A stretch of DNA of 64,000 bases from Diabrotica undecimpunctata (taxonomy: Eukaryota; Arthropoda; Insecta; Coleoptera; Chrysomelidae), in assembly GCF_040954645.1 (NCBI RefSeq), contig NC_092807.1, positions 29,133,054 through 29,197,053 of the forward strand, in the 5' to 3' direction. The notes beneath the pieces were generated by a model. It had not been told where the DNA came from and did not search any database. It saw only the letters and a program-made list of their open reading frames with translations. Shown in pieces: positions 44,946 through 55,844 of this stretch (positions are counted from its first letter, which is position 1; each line of letters begins with the position of its first letter). A program made the translations under genes and the position numbers.

Positions 44946-45590
44946 TCTCCAAGAAGTAAAGGAAGAGGAAGATATGCGGAGAAAGAAGACTCACAGAGAT
45001 AAGTCGATGTAAAACACACAAGTTTTTTCACTGCAAACTTGCCAACATTATTTTCTGAATATACCTGCATCCAGAACTCTTCTTGGCTTCCTTTACGGTA
45101 TTTGAGTTTTAAACTGCTATCTTCGCTGATCTCAAGTCGATTTTGAAAAACTTTATTTGTCATTCCGACAGGTTTATTTTTTGGGTTGCACGAAAACGGG
45201 TCCATCATCCAGCTATATAAGTCTTCTGAGTCAATGTCAGGAAAATTGTTCACAATACTTTCTTCCAAACCTTGCAGATAAGCAATAACAATTTCAGAGA
45301 AGTTCGTTTGTGGATTGATTTCATTTGATATAACAAATTCATGTAATCAAGAGAAATTTTTGAGGTTCCTCTTTTCAACACATGCTTTGAAAAATGTAAC
45401 TTTTTTATGCAAGGCCTTGATTTTATCTAATTCGGCTCCTCCTTTGCACTAAAGCAAAGTGGTGGTTTTATTTATTATTTCGAAGATGTCTGAAAAGTAT
45501 CCGAATTTTAGCAGCCAATCAACATCTTTTAATTCTTGGATGAAAGACTACTCTGTAAATGTGATAACCAGTGGATCTTTTAATTCAAAT
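44946..45590 (-). pseudogene. hAT (ZBED5-like) transposase C-terminal part
   Basis: The minus strand reads VDWLLKFGYFSDIFEIINKT (about 45520), LDKIKALHKKVTFFKACVEK, LEESIVNNFPDIDSEDLYSW, SSLKLKYRKGSQEEFWMQV and FTSTYLCESSFS (about 45010). The last block is the end of the hAT dimerisation region, where ZBED5/SCAND3-type proteins have T-[ST]-Y-L-C-E-x-[GS]-F-S. Stops are present upstream of 45268. The BED zinc finger and N-terminal catalytic part are absent. The 3' end after the motif is replaced by LINE sequence. Confidence 0.8.
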
Positions 45591-45603
45591 AGACAACTAG
45601 ACA

Positions 45604-45700
45604 AATACTTATGATGTTAAAGTTACCGTTGGATTAGGTAACATGGCGACATATGAACCATGTTACCTAATCCAATGGTAACTTTAACATCATAAGTATT
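45604..45700. repeat. 43 bp inverted repeat with an 11 bp loop
   Basis: Arms 45604-45646 and 45658-45700 are reverse complements with a single mismatch; the arm begins AATACTTATGATGTTAAAGT. Such a strong stem is unlikely by chance. It lies immediately upstream of the PLE-like hammerhead terminus and at the broken end of the hAT transposase. Confidence 0.93.
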
Positions 45701-45719
45701 TATAAGATATAATGTCGAA

Positions 45720-45890
45720 CAAATGTAACTAATTATTTGTTAACGGGTTTTTACCCATATATTTAGTGGCTACATTCATGTACTCCTAGACACCGATGAT
45801 GGAATGATGTATTATTCCGAAAACGTTTTGTCTAACACAGCCCGTTTGGGTTTTTAAATATATACCTTTTACAAAGGATTTTAATTAATT
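45720..45890 (+). mobile_element. PLE-like terminal fragment homologous to the 40753-41014 insert
   Basis: GATGATGGAATG, CCGAAAACGTT and TATACCTTTTACAAAGGA correspond to the minus-strand sequence of the RTE insert (GATGATGGAATG, TGAAAACGTT, TATACCTTTTATAAAGGA). The two are copies of one element end in opposite orientations. It contains the hammerhead-like core at 45793-45822. Confidence 0.65.
45793..45822 (+). ncRNA. Hammerhead-ribozyme-like core (PLE)
   Basis: CCGATGA (U to C in box one), stem II GGAAT/ATTCC (45801-45805 with 45814-45818), then GAAA (45819-45822) and ACG. Confidence 0.55.
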
Positions 45891-45899
45891 TTTCATTAT

Positions 45900-46316
45900 T
45901 TGTGTTTTGTTACCTTTTTCTGCAAATTCTTTGCATAATGTCCAGCTCCCTTTGACTAGTTTGTCATGGATTTTCCAAGTATTACAAATATAATAGTCTT
46001 CAAACAAATTATCCTTGTTATGGTTGGCAAATTAAAGTTCACAAACTTCACACTCCTCATTGCTTAGTCATGCAAATAAAATTCTCTGTTCTTTTAATAT
46101 ACGTCTGTATAGTTGATATGAAACACCTGACTTAAATTGTAGGTGTTTAATAATGAAGTCTCCGAGCATAAATTTAATAGTCAAATAATTCAGTAAATAT
46201 CTAGTTTTGGGGGCATGTTCTCTTTTGTAGTATGGTACTTTAGGATAGAAGGTCTCAATGTAGTCGATTTTAACTTGGTGAGGACCCTTATTCACTGACG
46301 GTTGCCTGCCTCTCAT
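45900..46316 (-). pseudogene. DUF7869-like family remnant, central part
   Basis: The minus strand reads HQVKIDYIETFYPKVPYYKR then EHAPKTRYLLNYLTIKFM and SYQLYRRILKE, and after a stop SNEECEVCE. I recognise this as the region before the zinc-binding block in a multicopy, largely uncharacterised insect protein family (DUF7869 type in recent annotation): I-E-x-[FY]-x-P-x-x-x-H-Y-x-R-x-x-A then Y-x-x-Y-R, then E-E-C-E-x-C. Several stops. The frame start at 46316 is only the first available Met. Compare the longer copy at 52900-54330 and a third at 61460-62370. Confidence 0.6.
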
Positions 46317-46319
46317 TGG

Positions 46320-46865
46320 GTGTTATAGCATCTTTATCTCTATAAAATATTGTGGTCAAAGTTTATCATTTCTTTATTAAAATAAAGGTGGTTAAAAAAT
46401 GTTGTGCAAACTTTTTCTTTTTAACTATTTGAATCTGTTATAAAGTATGTTACTGTTTTGTTTCTTCATTGTTTTCTAACTAGTTTTTTTTTACTGTTAG
46501 TAATTCGCATTTTAACATCATGCCTTTGGCCTTGATTACAGTTAAAACATCTCTTTTTTTTTAATTTTTATTATTCAGAAAAGACTCGTTAATTTTCGTT
46601 GTACACGTGAATTTAAAATTAAAAATATCGAAATCAATATGTACGATGTGCAACTAAATACCTGTACAATATGTATGTTTTATATGCTTATAATATTACA
46701 TTATAATTATTATATTACACATCATTATATCTTTTCATATCTAATATCTCATCATATCGTCATATCTAAATAAAAAATCCAATATTGACTAATAAAAAAA
46801 ATGACTGAGAGAGCTTCAAAATAAACCTTGAATACAAAATTAATCTTGCTGTGTCAATGAGAAAC
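46320..46865. other. Spacer, nothing recognised
   Basis: AT-rich; no supported feature. Confidence 0.45.
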
Positions 46866-46869
46866 ACGA

Positions 46870-48234
46870 GGCAACTTGATGACGAATTAGAAGTATTTCT
46901 ATAAAATATCCAATAGGTATCTTGGGAAAATACTCCTACAATAACTTCTAGAACAAAAGGGAAAAACTATCCAAAAGAAATCAGAGAACTTATAGTACAA
47001 CAAAGAAAGTTAAGAAAAAAAGGCAGCAATACAGAGCTCCACGAGATAAAACTAGTCTAAAAAATGCTACAAAAAAAACTAAAAAGGGAGATATACAATA
47101 TAAAACATTCAACAATTGATTCCTTTTTAAGTAATTTAACAGCTGACCAGATCACAGATTAACCGTTAGGGAAGGCAACAAAAAGAATGAAGAGGCCAAT
47201 TATTCATTCTCCTTCTATTAAATTGGAAAAGGGTAACTGGGCTAGAAGTAACAACCAAAAGCAGAAGGAGTTGCAGATTATTTAGAAAGCACGTTCAAAC
47301 CCAACGACAACAATGGTGAAAAACTGAGATGGGAAAAACCATTCCAAACGGATGAAAGAATAACAAGAGAAAGTCTGTTCTATAATCTTCTTGGACGTTG
47401 CACAGGCATTTGATAAAGTCTAGCTAGGTTTAAACGATAAACTAAAAACGTATATGCCTAAATCCTAGAATCATACATTGCAAATAGATATTTCAGAAAA
47501 CAAAGAAGAAGAAGTGTACACCGATTTAAGAGAGATCAAAGCTGGCGTACCACAAGGGAGTGTATTATGTCCGGTGTTGTACCTATTGTATACGTGTGAC
47601 ATTCCAGAGCAAAATTTAAACACGATTGCCACCTTTGTGGATCATACAGCCATACTAGAAATAGGAGACACTAGTGAAGAAGCGACTAATAACTTGCAAT
47701 TATCAGTAAATATAGTACATACCTAGACCAGAAAATGGCGAATAAAATTAAATGAGACCAAATCTGCAAACATTAACTTTACAAATAAAGAAATTGAAAA
47801 TTACCCAGTTAGAATAAATGATACCCAAGTTCCTTATGCAATATCAGCAAAATACATTTGCACCACTCTAGAAGCGAAGCTACGCTGGAAAGTTCATGTC
47901 AAAACGAAAAGAGGGGAGTTTTATATTAGATATAAGAAATTGTATTGGCTGATTGCAAAAAATTCAACATTATCCATTCACAATAAATTATCCATTTACA
48001 AGCAAGTACTGAGGCGTGTATGGGTATATAGATGCCAACTCTGAGGCTGTATCAAAGCAACAGCAACCTCCACCAGCACCTGGGTATGAAAACTGTGATC
48101 GAAGTAATCAAGAGAAAAGTCACGAGCAGGGGCTGCATAGTCATGTGAATATCGAGGCAATCCAGCTTCTTGACAACACTGAACTAAAGAGAAGACTCAG
48201 ACTCATAAGGACAAAACCATTTGAGTCAGTGTAA
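46870..48234 (+). pseudogene. Jockey-like LINE ORF2, 5'-truncated
   Basis: After a degenerate linker, 47478-47726 reads DLREIKAGVPQGSVLCPVLY then LLYTCDIPE and ATFVDHTAILEIGDTSEEAT. The jockey RT motif GVPQGSVLGPVLY-L-L-Y-T-x-D-[LI]-P is clear. The catalytic FADDTA is FVDHTA, so the second Asp is lost. Thumb sequence follows (RKWRIKLNETKSANINF; AKYICTTLEAKLRWKVHV; LSIYKQVLRRVWVYRCQL). A tail at 48130-48234 (HVNIEAIQLLDNTELKRRLR then RTKPFESV) is the usual jockey ORF2 terminus. Several stops and shifts occur. Confidence 0.85.
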
Positions 48235-48444
48235 ATATGTAACAGTTTAGTGTAAAAGTAAGAGTATATTTATGTAATGTTATTTCATGTTAGCTGTAGC
48301 GCATTAGTTGAGAGATAAAATAAGAGTAAGCCATAGGGTAAGCCCTTAGATTTAAGTATTTGCTGTTTAATAAGTTAGGTCAGAAAATAACTGATAATTG
48401 GTCAGTTGTTACTAGATAGTAGTATACAAACACCGTACAGGTGT

Positions 48445-49121
48445 TATACGCTCCGTGCGTGACCATGGTAGGGGTACCTTGAAACGATGCCAGCGTGCGT
48501 AGCGGCGAAATATGACAAATTTGGACCTTTTGGATCCATAGATAAATAATACAGTATATAGAAATTTTTTTGTTTTGAATCTTTTTACGCATAAATTTTA
48601 TCAAAAATAGATGCAAATACATGTTGCGTATTTAACTGTGCTAATAATAGCAAAAATAGTGAGTGTAGCTTTTATAGGTTTCCAAAGATTACATATAAAT
48701 TAGAGAAAAGAAAAAGATGGATTCTTGCTATTACTATGAAAAAGTAAATATCACAAATTTCACTTTTATGCAATTGAAATAAGAAAAATTTAAATAATTT
48801 ACCTTAAATGATATTTCATAAGGCTTCAAGCTAACTGCAGCCTGTCAGATGACTTTAGCTTTTATATCATAATTTTTACTATTATTGTTTTTAATTACAG
48901 GCTCTTCCATATGCAAAAACTTGATTTGCCAGTACTAGATTTTACCTTTCTTTTCCGTTTGGGCTTGAAAAGATAAAGTTGATGAATTTTTAGAAACCCA
49001 GTTTTTAATACCAAATTTATTTTGTACCTAAACTAAAAAAAATATAATTAAAAAACTAATTATTAATACTTGTCAAATTGGGAGGTCCAAAACTGTCGCG
49101 TCAGTCACGCATGGAGCGAAT
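48445..49121 (+). mobile_element. THAP-coding segment between short inverted repeats
   Basis: TATACGCTCCGTGCGTGA (48445-48462) and, inverted, TCACGCATGGAGCGAATA (49104-49121) match at 16 of 18 positions. Between them, about 48615-48745 (plus) encodes NTCCVFNCANNSKNSECSFY then RFPK and KRKRWILAI, the first half of a THAP zinc finger (C-x4-C, then S-F-Y-R-F-P). It ends at a GTAAAT donor-like site. The second half (C-x2-H) was not found. THAP domains occur in P-element-type transposases and many insect regulators, so this may be a P-like transposon remnant. Confidence 0.5.
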
Positions 49122-49451
49122 ACAAAAAAATATAAATAACAACGAAAATAAATAATTATTGTACATATTTATGTACCAAAATAAAATTTTTCGTACACCA
49201 CTGACATTCCGGAAACAAGAGTGGGCCATTGTGACGAGCTATTTTCGACTCATGTATTTATTCATAGCTTACATTATTAGTATATTATATCGATGGTACC
49301 TATAGATATTTTACAGATTTTTTTTATTTAAAATTAACGTGTCTCGACATCTTATGGTCATTGACACGGAGATTTTTTATTTTAGTATTAATTATTTTTT
49401 AAGAATATTATAGTGTATTTTTATGTATGAGAGAGTAATAAAACAATAAAT
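49122..49451. other. Spacer, nothing recognised
   Basis: AT-rich; no supported feature. Confidence 0.4.
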
Positions 49452-49730
49452 TATGTATGCAAATCCCTAAACTGTTGATACGGGTGACTCAATGAAAAAC
49501 AGATATTTGTCAACAAGTTTACAGAAGTATATAGGAAAACAATTTTAAATTGAGTATGACCACCAGGTATAAAGGTTGGAGCAGAATAGAATACAATAGT
49601 TGTGAGGATTACTAATCCCTAAATAAGGTTGCCAGTGTCAGAGTGATGGAGGTTAACAGGTACTAATGAATTGGCAAGAAATGTAAGATGTTTATTTTAT
49701 TGGTTATATATAACCAATAAAAGTTTAATA
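49452..49730 (-). mobile_element. Terminal fragment of the 57241-59371 transposon family
   Basis: This stretch, reverse-complemented, matches 59070-59346 with only scattered differences, starting TTATGTATGCAAATCCC and ending near GGTTATA. The outermost part of the terminus is missing. It sits just upstream of the 50008 transposase, which is a much more diverged relative, so the two may not be parts of one insertion. Confidence 0.85.
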
Positions 49731-50007
49731 AGTACCTACCTATTTGCAAAATAAAGTTTAATTCTTTAGATAAAATAAAACGTTTCATTTTATCTGAAAT
49801 GAGTGCATTCCACGAAGTAAGGGTTTCAACAATCAAACATTTAATTCTTTAATTCCAGGAATCTACGACAGTAATTGACTAGATAATTACCTTCTAAACT
49901 TATTCCACAGAGAATGTGATAGTGGGTTTTTCCATTTTGTAGGAAGGTCCAAGTGGCGTATTCAAAATTCTTAACAGTTCACTAAAAGTAGGTACTTCAG
50001 TTGCAAG

Positions 50008-51288
50008 GTGCAGTTTATTGTGTATACTAGTGTTATGGAAAATTTGGAAGTGCCGTGTAAACGCCGAAAAATTGGTCCTCTAACAGTTAATGAAATAACA
50101 TTAATATTTAATTGTTTTAAATCATTTACAGACAAACGTTTATGTGAAAGTGTTGATGAGACCGTTGAGTTAGTTAGCAGTACACTTGGTGTTGGGAAAT
50201 CTACGATTTACAGAGTTATTAAAGAAGAGAAATGTGGTAGTTTTCAAATGCCACGTAATGCTCCAGGGAAACCAAAATTTCAAATAGAATATCCTTTTAA
50301 AGAAGGACTTCGACGGAAAGTGCATGAATTCTTCTTTAGACAAGAATTTCCAACATTGGATAAAATTCTTGTCTCAGTTTGAGATGATAAGGATTACCCA
50401 GAAATGAGTCGAAGTACGTTATGGAAACTTTTAAAAGAAATAGGCTTCCGCTGGAAAAAGAATTCCAGAAAGTCTATTTTATTAGAAAGAAGCGATATTG
50501 TCATATGGAGAAGACATTTTCTAAGAACCATAAAGGAAATGAGAAACCAAAAAAGAAAAATATTTTATCTTGATGAAACATGGATCAACGAGGGTCATAC
50601 ACCAAATAAATTTTGGCAGGATGAAACTGTTACAAGTCAAAGGCACGCTTTTGTAAATAACTTATCTACTGGTTTAAACCCACCATCAGGAAAGGGACGC
50701 AGGCTGATAATAGTACACATTGGCAGTTCAGACGGTTTTGTTGAAGGTGGTTTATTAACTTTTGAATCAACTCGTACCGGTGACTACCATGAAGACATGA
50801 ACGCTGATGTCTTTCAAGAATGGTTCGAACAAATGATAGATCTTCTTCCTAAGAACTGTGTAATAGTAATGGATAATGCAAGTTATCACTCCAGACTTAT
50901 AGAAGGACTGCCCACAACCAAGTGGTTAAAAAAAGACTTGCAGAATTGGCTGAGTTCAAAAATACGAAATTGCCAAAAATCGTGGAATGACAGTACTTAG
51001 ATCCCCACCATATCATTGTGAATTAAACCCGATTGAACTGGTATGGGCACAGATAAAGAGTGAAGTTTAAAAAAAAATACCACTTTTAAAATTCATGATG
51101 TTAAACAGTTGTTTTTGGAGGCCGTAAATAATGTAAAACCTGAAAACTGGGAAAAGGCAGTAAATCACACTATTAAAGAAGAGGAAAAAATGTGGAAGCT
51201 GGACAATATTACTGATAAAATGATCGAGCCAGTTATTATAAATCTTGGTTCTGAAAGTTCATCTTCTGAATCTGATTTGGATTTGTAA
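50008..51288 (+). pseudogene. Tc1/mariner-like transposase with wide D-[DE] spacing, copy 1
   Basis: The start is more likely the second Met at 50035 (MENLEVPCKRRK). An HTH follows (VELVSSTLGVGKSTIYRVIK) and then EFFFRQEFPTLDKIL, broken by TGA at 50380-50382 but continuing in the same frame. Next are SRSTLWKLLKEIGFRWKKNS, FYLDETWINEGHT (first Asp), RRLIIVHIGSSDGFVEGGLL, DYHEDMNADVFQEWFEQM and CVIVMDNASYHSR (second Asp). Relative to copy 2 some 30 codons are then deleted with a frame change. The third acidic residue is Glu in RSPPYHCELNPIELVW (about 50995-51045), followed by TAA and a frame-shifted C-terminal part ending in an acidic tail. Not functional as read. Confidence 0.85.
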
Positions 51289-52895
51289 CAAGTAGCTGTA
51301 AGTTTTATATTAATATTTTTATTCATCTATTTAACATACCTTAGACGGTTTTAAAAACTCTTTTTCTCTTTTGTAATTTTTAAAAATTTAAAAAAATGTG
51401 AATTTTTTAAAACCCTTTTTAATGTAGGCCAGTCAGTTCTAATATAGTGTGTGATAAAAGAGGTCACTTTTGTTTACATACACATAACACTTTATAACAC
51501 TGAAATAATTCATTTATTTTTTACAATTATTCAAAGTAATTTTTCAATTAATCTTGAGCACACCCATGGAGTGGTCGGAGCTACCAGTTAAAATTATGCT
51601 AATTACTCTCTCGTTCATAAAAATAAACTATAATATTAGTAATTTTTTATTTATTATTTCCCAACACGTATCTGGCTAAATAGCTAAGTGCTAAAGCCAC
51701 ATAAAATATTTTAATATTTTAAAACATTGTATAAAATTTCATAATACATATTTGATATTTGCTAGGATTTATCTACCATAATTCCAGATTATAAGACTTC
51801 TGGTAAAGACCAAATCCACAGATGAGGGGATTCCCACCTGTGATGTTCCAACAAGAGTCTTTTGTTGTATTATTTTTTTAATGATTTTACTTTTGATCTC
51901 CCTCACGTATATATCGGTCTAAATATTTTCCGTAACATAAAAGCGCTGTGTTATACCTCAAGGGCCTGCTTGGATAAAAGAATTTAAGTAGATCAAAGGG
52001 ACGGTTAATAAAAAGTTGGAATTTAAAACTGTATATATTGTAAATAAAAAAGTTCTTGTTGAAGATTTATATAAATAAAAGTTTTATTTAGAATTTGAAA
52101 CTAAACAGTTTGTTTACAAATAGGTTACACAAGTGACCAAGATCTTGAAAAGTTCTTAGATTGGAAAAGTACAAAACACAGATCCAGGATCGTAAATAGA
52201 AAACTCTTGCTGTAAAATTAAAATATCAATATTGCGCCTCAAAGGAAAAACTGGAAAGCAAAGGTACTAAGAAGAGAAAATAAAATGATCTACAATTCCA
52301 CTAAAGCTAGATAGATGGGAAAATAATGCAGACTCAGGACAAATTGTATATTGTAAATGAAAAAACTAATGGCAATTATTAACAATATAAAATAAAATAT
52401 GAAATTAAAAGCAAATCCTCAAATCACTATTCTAATAAAAACGTACTTAGCCTATTTAATGTAGTTTATGGAATTGAAATAAAGGTTCAATATAGAATTC
52501 TACAAGTTACTTCAATAAGAACATTTGTTTATTTACAATTATAAGAAGAACGAAATAAAAAAGTGTATATTAATAATAATAGGAAACGTTATGATTAGCA
52601 ATGTCGGTAGAAATCAGCTGAATTGGTGGAACACTCTTGTCTTCACAAAGGCTAGTAAGGCCTTTTTTCTTCTTTTCATTTATTGGCAGGCTGTCAGTGT
52701 AAGCCTCTTCTAGTTCTATATTATCCATGTTTTCTAAACCTTTTCTTGTTTTTTTCTTGGTGGTATCAACTGATCTGTACTCCTATTGTGCAAATGAAGT
52801 TTTAAAATAGTAGTGAGCACCAGAGCTTTTTTTACATGAATTTCACAAATATCGTTGAAATAAAAAGTATTTTCTTGGGCATATTCATTAAAAAT
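51289..52895. other. Gene-poor AT-rich stretch
   Basis: No recognisable domain. Short open frames near 52525-52713 are AT-driven. Confidence 0.45.
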
Positions 52896-52899
52896 TGTC

Positions 52900-54330
52900 G
52901 CTGTTTTTGAACTGTGAACTTTTTCAGGTCAAAAAAAGCATTATGACATAATTCGAGTAGTTCGGATAAGTATGGCTTAATGAGTCGGTGGATAAAAGGC
53001 CCCCTTTAAAGTTTTCGTGATATTTCTTTCTATTAAAGAGTGGTAGCTGTCACACTTATTTTGAGTATGACTGACAACTAAATAACGATGGGTTATAGAA
53101 GAAATTTTGAAATGATTTACAGCCTACTGATACATTGAAATTAGGTACTTGTTTTTCTTGGACACCACAATTGTCTGAGTAAAATATGAATTTTAAATCG
53201 TCAGAATCGGTTTTTATAGATATTTGTTCCAAATACATCAGCAGGTACGAACCAATTTCTATGGCACATTTACTGCCTTCTCCTTCGTGCCAAACATACC
53301 TGTGCATATTTCACAGTCCCTTTTTCTGAAGTTCACATATAGGGAACTGATATGTTGGTAGCTTAGATTTCCTTTTGGTGGCGGTAGAGTAGCTTGTAGG
53401 TTAAAACAAAAACTTTTTGTAAGTTAGTTACAGTCTCTTTGTCAAGTGTTTTTATGCTCTCGGCTTAAGTTTTTTTCCTGATGCTGGTTATTATAGGCAT
53501 CTTCTAGGGCTATTTTTTCTTCACTGCTTGAATTTTTGTATTTTTCACAATACTGGCATTGATCTTTTTGGGGAGAAAAGAATGCATAGTTAAATATATA
53601 ATTAAAAAGTTTACAATATAAACCAGTTTTTACAAACTCATTATTGTCTCTTTAGCAATCAGCTCTATAATCATTGTACAGATCTCTCAATGTTTTGTCT
53701 CCTATATATTTTGTTAGGTACTACTTCGACAATGGTGGATTTCCATTGTCGGAGTCGAACAAAAATGTTTACGAACTTTGTTTTTAGTTTCGTTACAAAA
53801 TGTTTTATGCATGCCATGTTTACCTCTTTGATCGTTGCTCATAAAGCCACTTTCTGTCTTCCCAACGACAGTTCGAATACATCTATCAGTAACTCCTATG
53901 GTGGATATAAAAAATCTTTTGCACTCTTTTTACTGATGATAGTTTTCTAAATAAAATGCATGATTATAACCACGACTTGATGTGTTACCTTTATCTGCAT
54001 ATCGATATGTTGGTTTAATTATAGATATGGCTCTCATAATATAACTTTCTATTATTAATTTATATTTCCCATTGACCAATATTTTTCAAAGTCTGTGTTC
54101 TTGTAACGTGAATGTTTCATCAAATTTTAGTCTACATGGATTGTAAGATGAACCTAAACTGCGAGCCTGTACAAGATTACCGATAACATTGGCGCATTTT
54201 TGGCCTGATTTTCTAAGAAACTTTTTTCTAAGAATTTCTTTTGCATTGGTCCGGACAAGCCTTTCTTTTCCTACTTTTAGGTTTATTAATCGCCACAACT
54301 TCTGGTACTTTAGTCTCCACATTTTCATCA
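52900..54330 (-). pseudogene. DUF7869-like family, nearly full-length broken copy
   Basis: The minus strand carries blocks in family order. The basic N-terminus is RKKFLRKSGQKCANVIG then NPCRLKFDETFTLQEHRL (54240-54090). Then LLIDVFELSLGRQKVALW and, in other frames, KHGMHKTF and FCSTPTMEIHHCRSST (53900-53690). Next are FNYAFFSPQKDQCQYCEKYK (53600-53540, Cys pair), FCFNLQATLPPPKGNLS (53420), FYSDNCGVQEK (53190) and HRYLVVSHTQNKCDSYHSLI then ERNITKTLKGAFYPP (53080-52990). The acidic positions in xDLQ (here N), YSDNC and the HTQNxxD...IE motif could be an RNase H-like set. At least five frameshifts or stops. Function in the literature is unknown to me. Confidence 0.65.
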
Positions 54331-54334
54331 GAGA

Positions 54335-55844
54335 CCTCTGTTAATGTAGAAGGTACATCATCATCATTCACGTAATGAAACAATTTATCTCAACTGACAA
54401 CATGTCATAACGACACTAGTGACGCCCAGTGGACATTTTTGCTATTATTATTGTACCAGTCTTGCAGGTAATAACTAAGCCTTTTTCAAGCCTTCTGGTG
54501 TTGTTAACTCAATTTTGTCAATTTTTGAGTTAGGCTACTATTGAATACAGAAGACGATATTTACTTAGATTATATGTAAAAAGTTTATTATTTTAAAAAT
54601 TTAATGACTGGCTGTAGATTACAATTATTATTGATTGGATCTACCGTCGCATGCTACGAGCAAAGTTACTAGTGTATGTTATAAGTATCTGAATATTAAA
54701 TATCTGTATGAAAATTTTTATCGAGGAAGAGCTCCGAAAAAAAAAAGTAATGGTATAAAGATTATCATCATATTGTTTATAACTTCGTCGCAAATGCTGG
54801 TAAACTTTGACCCGTTGTATCTCAAGAACGACTGCTCATAATTTAACCTTCTTTATATAAGAAACGTCTTACGACGTCTTTTCCAACACCGTTTTTTGAA
54901 TTTAATTTAAGCTAATAATTACCGAGGTATTCTATTTGTTTATAAGCTAAAAAATTGTTTATAATTTTATCAGAAGTACGACTTTTTATAAAATAAGGCA
55001 ACTTTTAGGAATGCAGTTATAAGTTATAAGAGGTAAGTTTTTTTTTTATAAAATAAGGAAACTTTAAGGAATGCATAAGAGTTAAGAGTTTTAATGATTT
55101 TAAAATATAAATAGTATATAAATATAAGATTCATATTGGTTAAGATTTAAAAGTAATTTAACTACAAAAGCAAAATGTACAAAATAGTATCCAGTTTGTA
55201 TTTACTAACAAAAGTTTGGTATAATTAGGTGCTGTTCTTAGCTGGTGCTTGTAAAAATAAACTCCTAATCTTTAGAATGTTTAATAGTCCTTTGTCAAAT
55301 TTTAACTTTCACCCATCAACAAAAAATATTCTTTTGATTTGGAATACTATACCATTTTGGTATTGTACCTTCTTCTCGCTTAGCAATATTTATTAGATAT
55401 ATAAAAATTAATGTATTCTGTTTTTATCGCCTATTACCAAAATCTAGGATACAATGTTTTTATAACGCCATTTACAACTTGTAAGGACGTGGATTACAAT
55501 GTTGTCACTCACTAACACATTTTGTTTTTGGTGGATACTCTGATACTAATAATTCTTTAGAAATAAGTTATTGTAAATTTAAGTCGAGATTTTAGTAGAA
55601 TTTGCTAAAATCTTTGATTTTTTTTTGTATAAACGTTGGAAAACATTTTATAGTATAATTATTATTTGGGTAAATATGCAAAACTAGTAAAACCAACGCA
55701 ACAGCACTTACATCAACGTCATACGTCTATTGCTATGGCACCCCCACCTAACGTGACTAGTAGCGCCGTCGCCATTACGAACGAACATATACAAATTACT
55801 CTCCCAACCCGTCTTATTCCACTTACACTACTATTTGTGGTATA
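54335..55844. other. Spacer with a small tandem repeat
   Basis: At about 54984-55090 a unit of about 53 bp (ATAAAATAAGG, ACTTT, AGGAATGCA, then A/T-rich) occurs twice in tandem. The plus frame at 55666-55908 runs into the fold-back MITE and has no recognisable domain. Otherwise nothing supported. Confidence 0.4.

Larger units (their letters stand above)
43967..45600 (-). mobile_element. hAT element (ZBED5-like) with LINE insertions
   Basis: The left terminus CAGTGGTTCTCAAACTTTTT (43967-43986) is the classic hAT inverted-repeat end, followed by GTCGCGACACCC. The transposase (44946-45590, minus) points toward this end. Between them lie two LINE fragments in opposite orientations (44205-44375 plus, 44376-44935 minus). 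The other hAT end was not found; the element appears cut near 45600 by a hairpin and PLE sequence. Confidence 0.75.
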
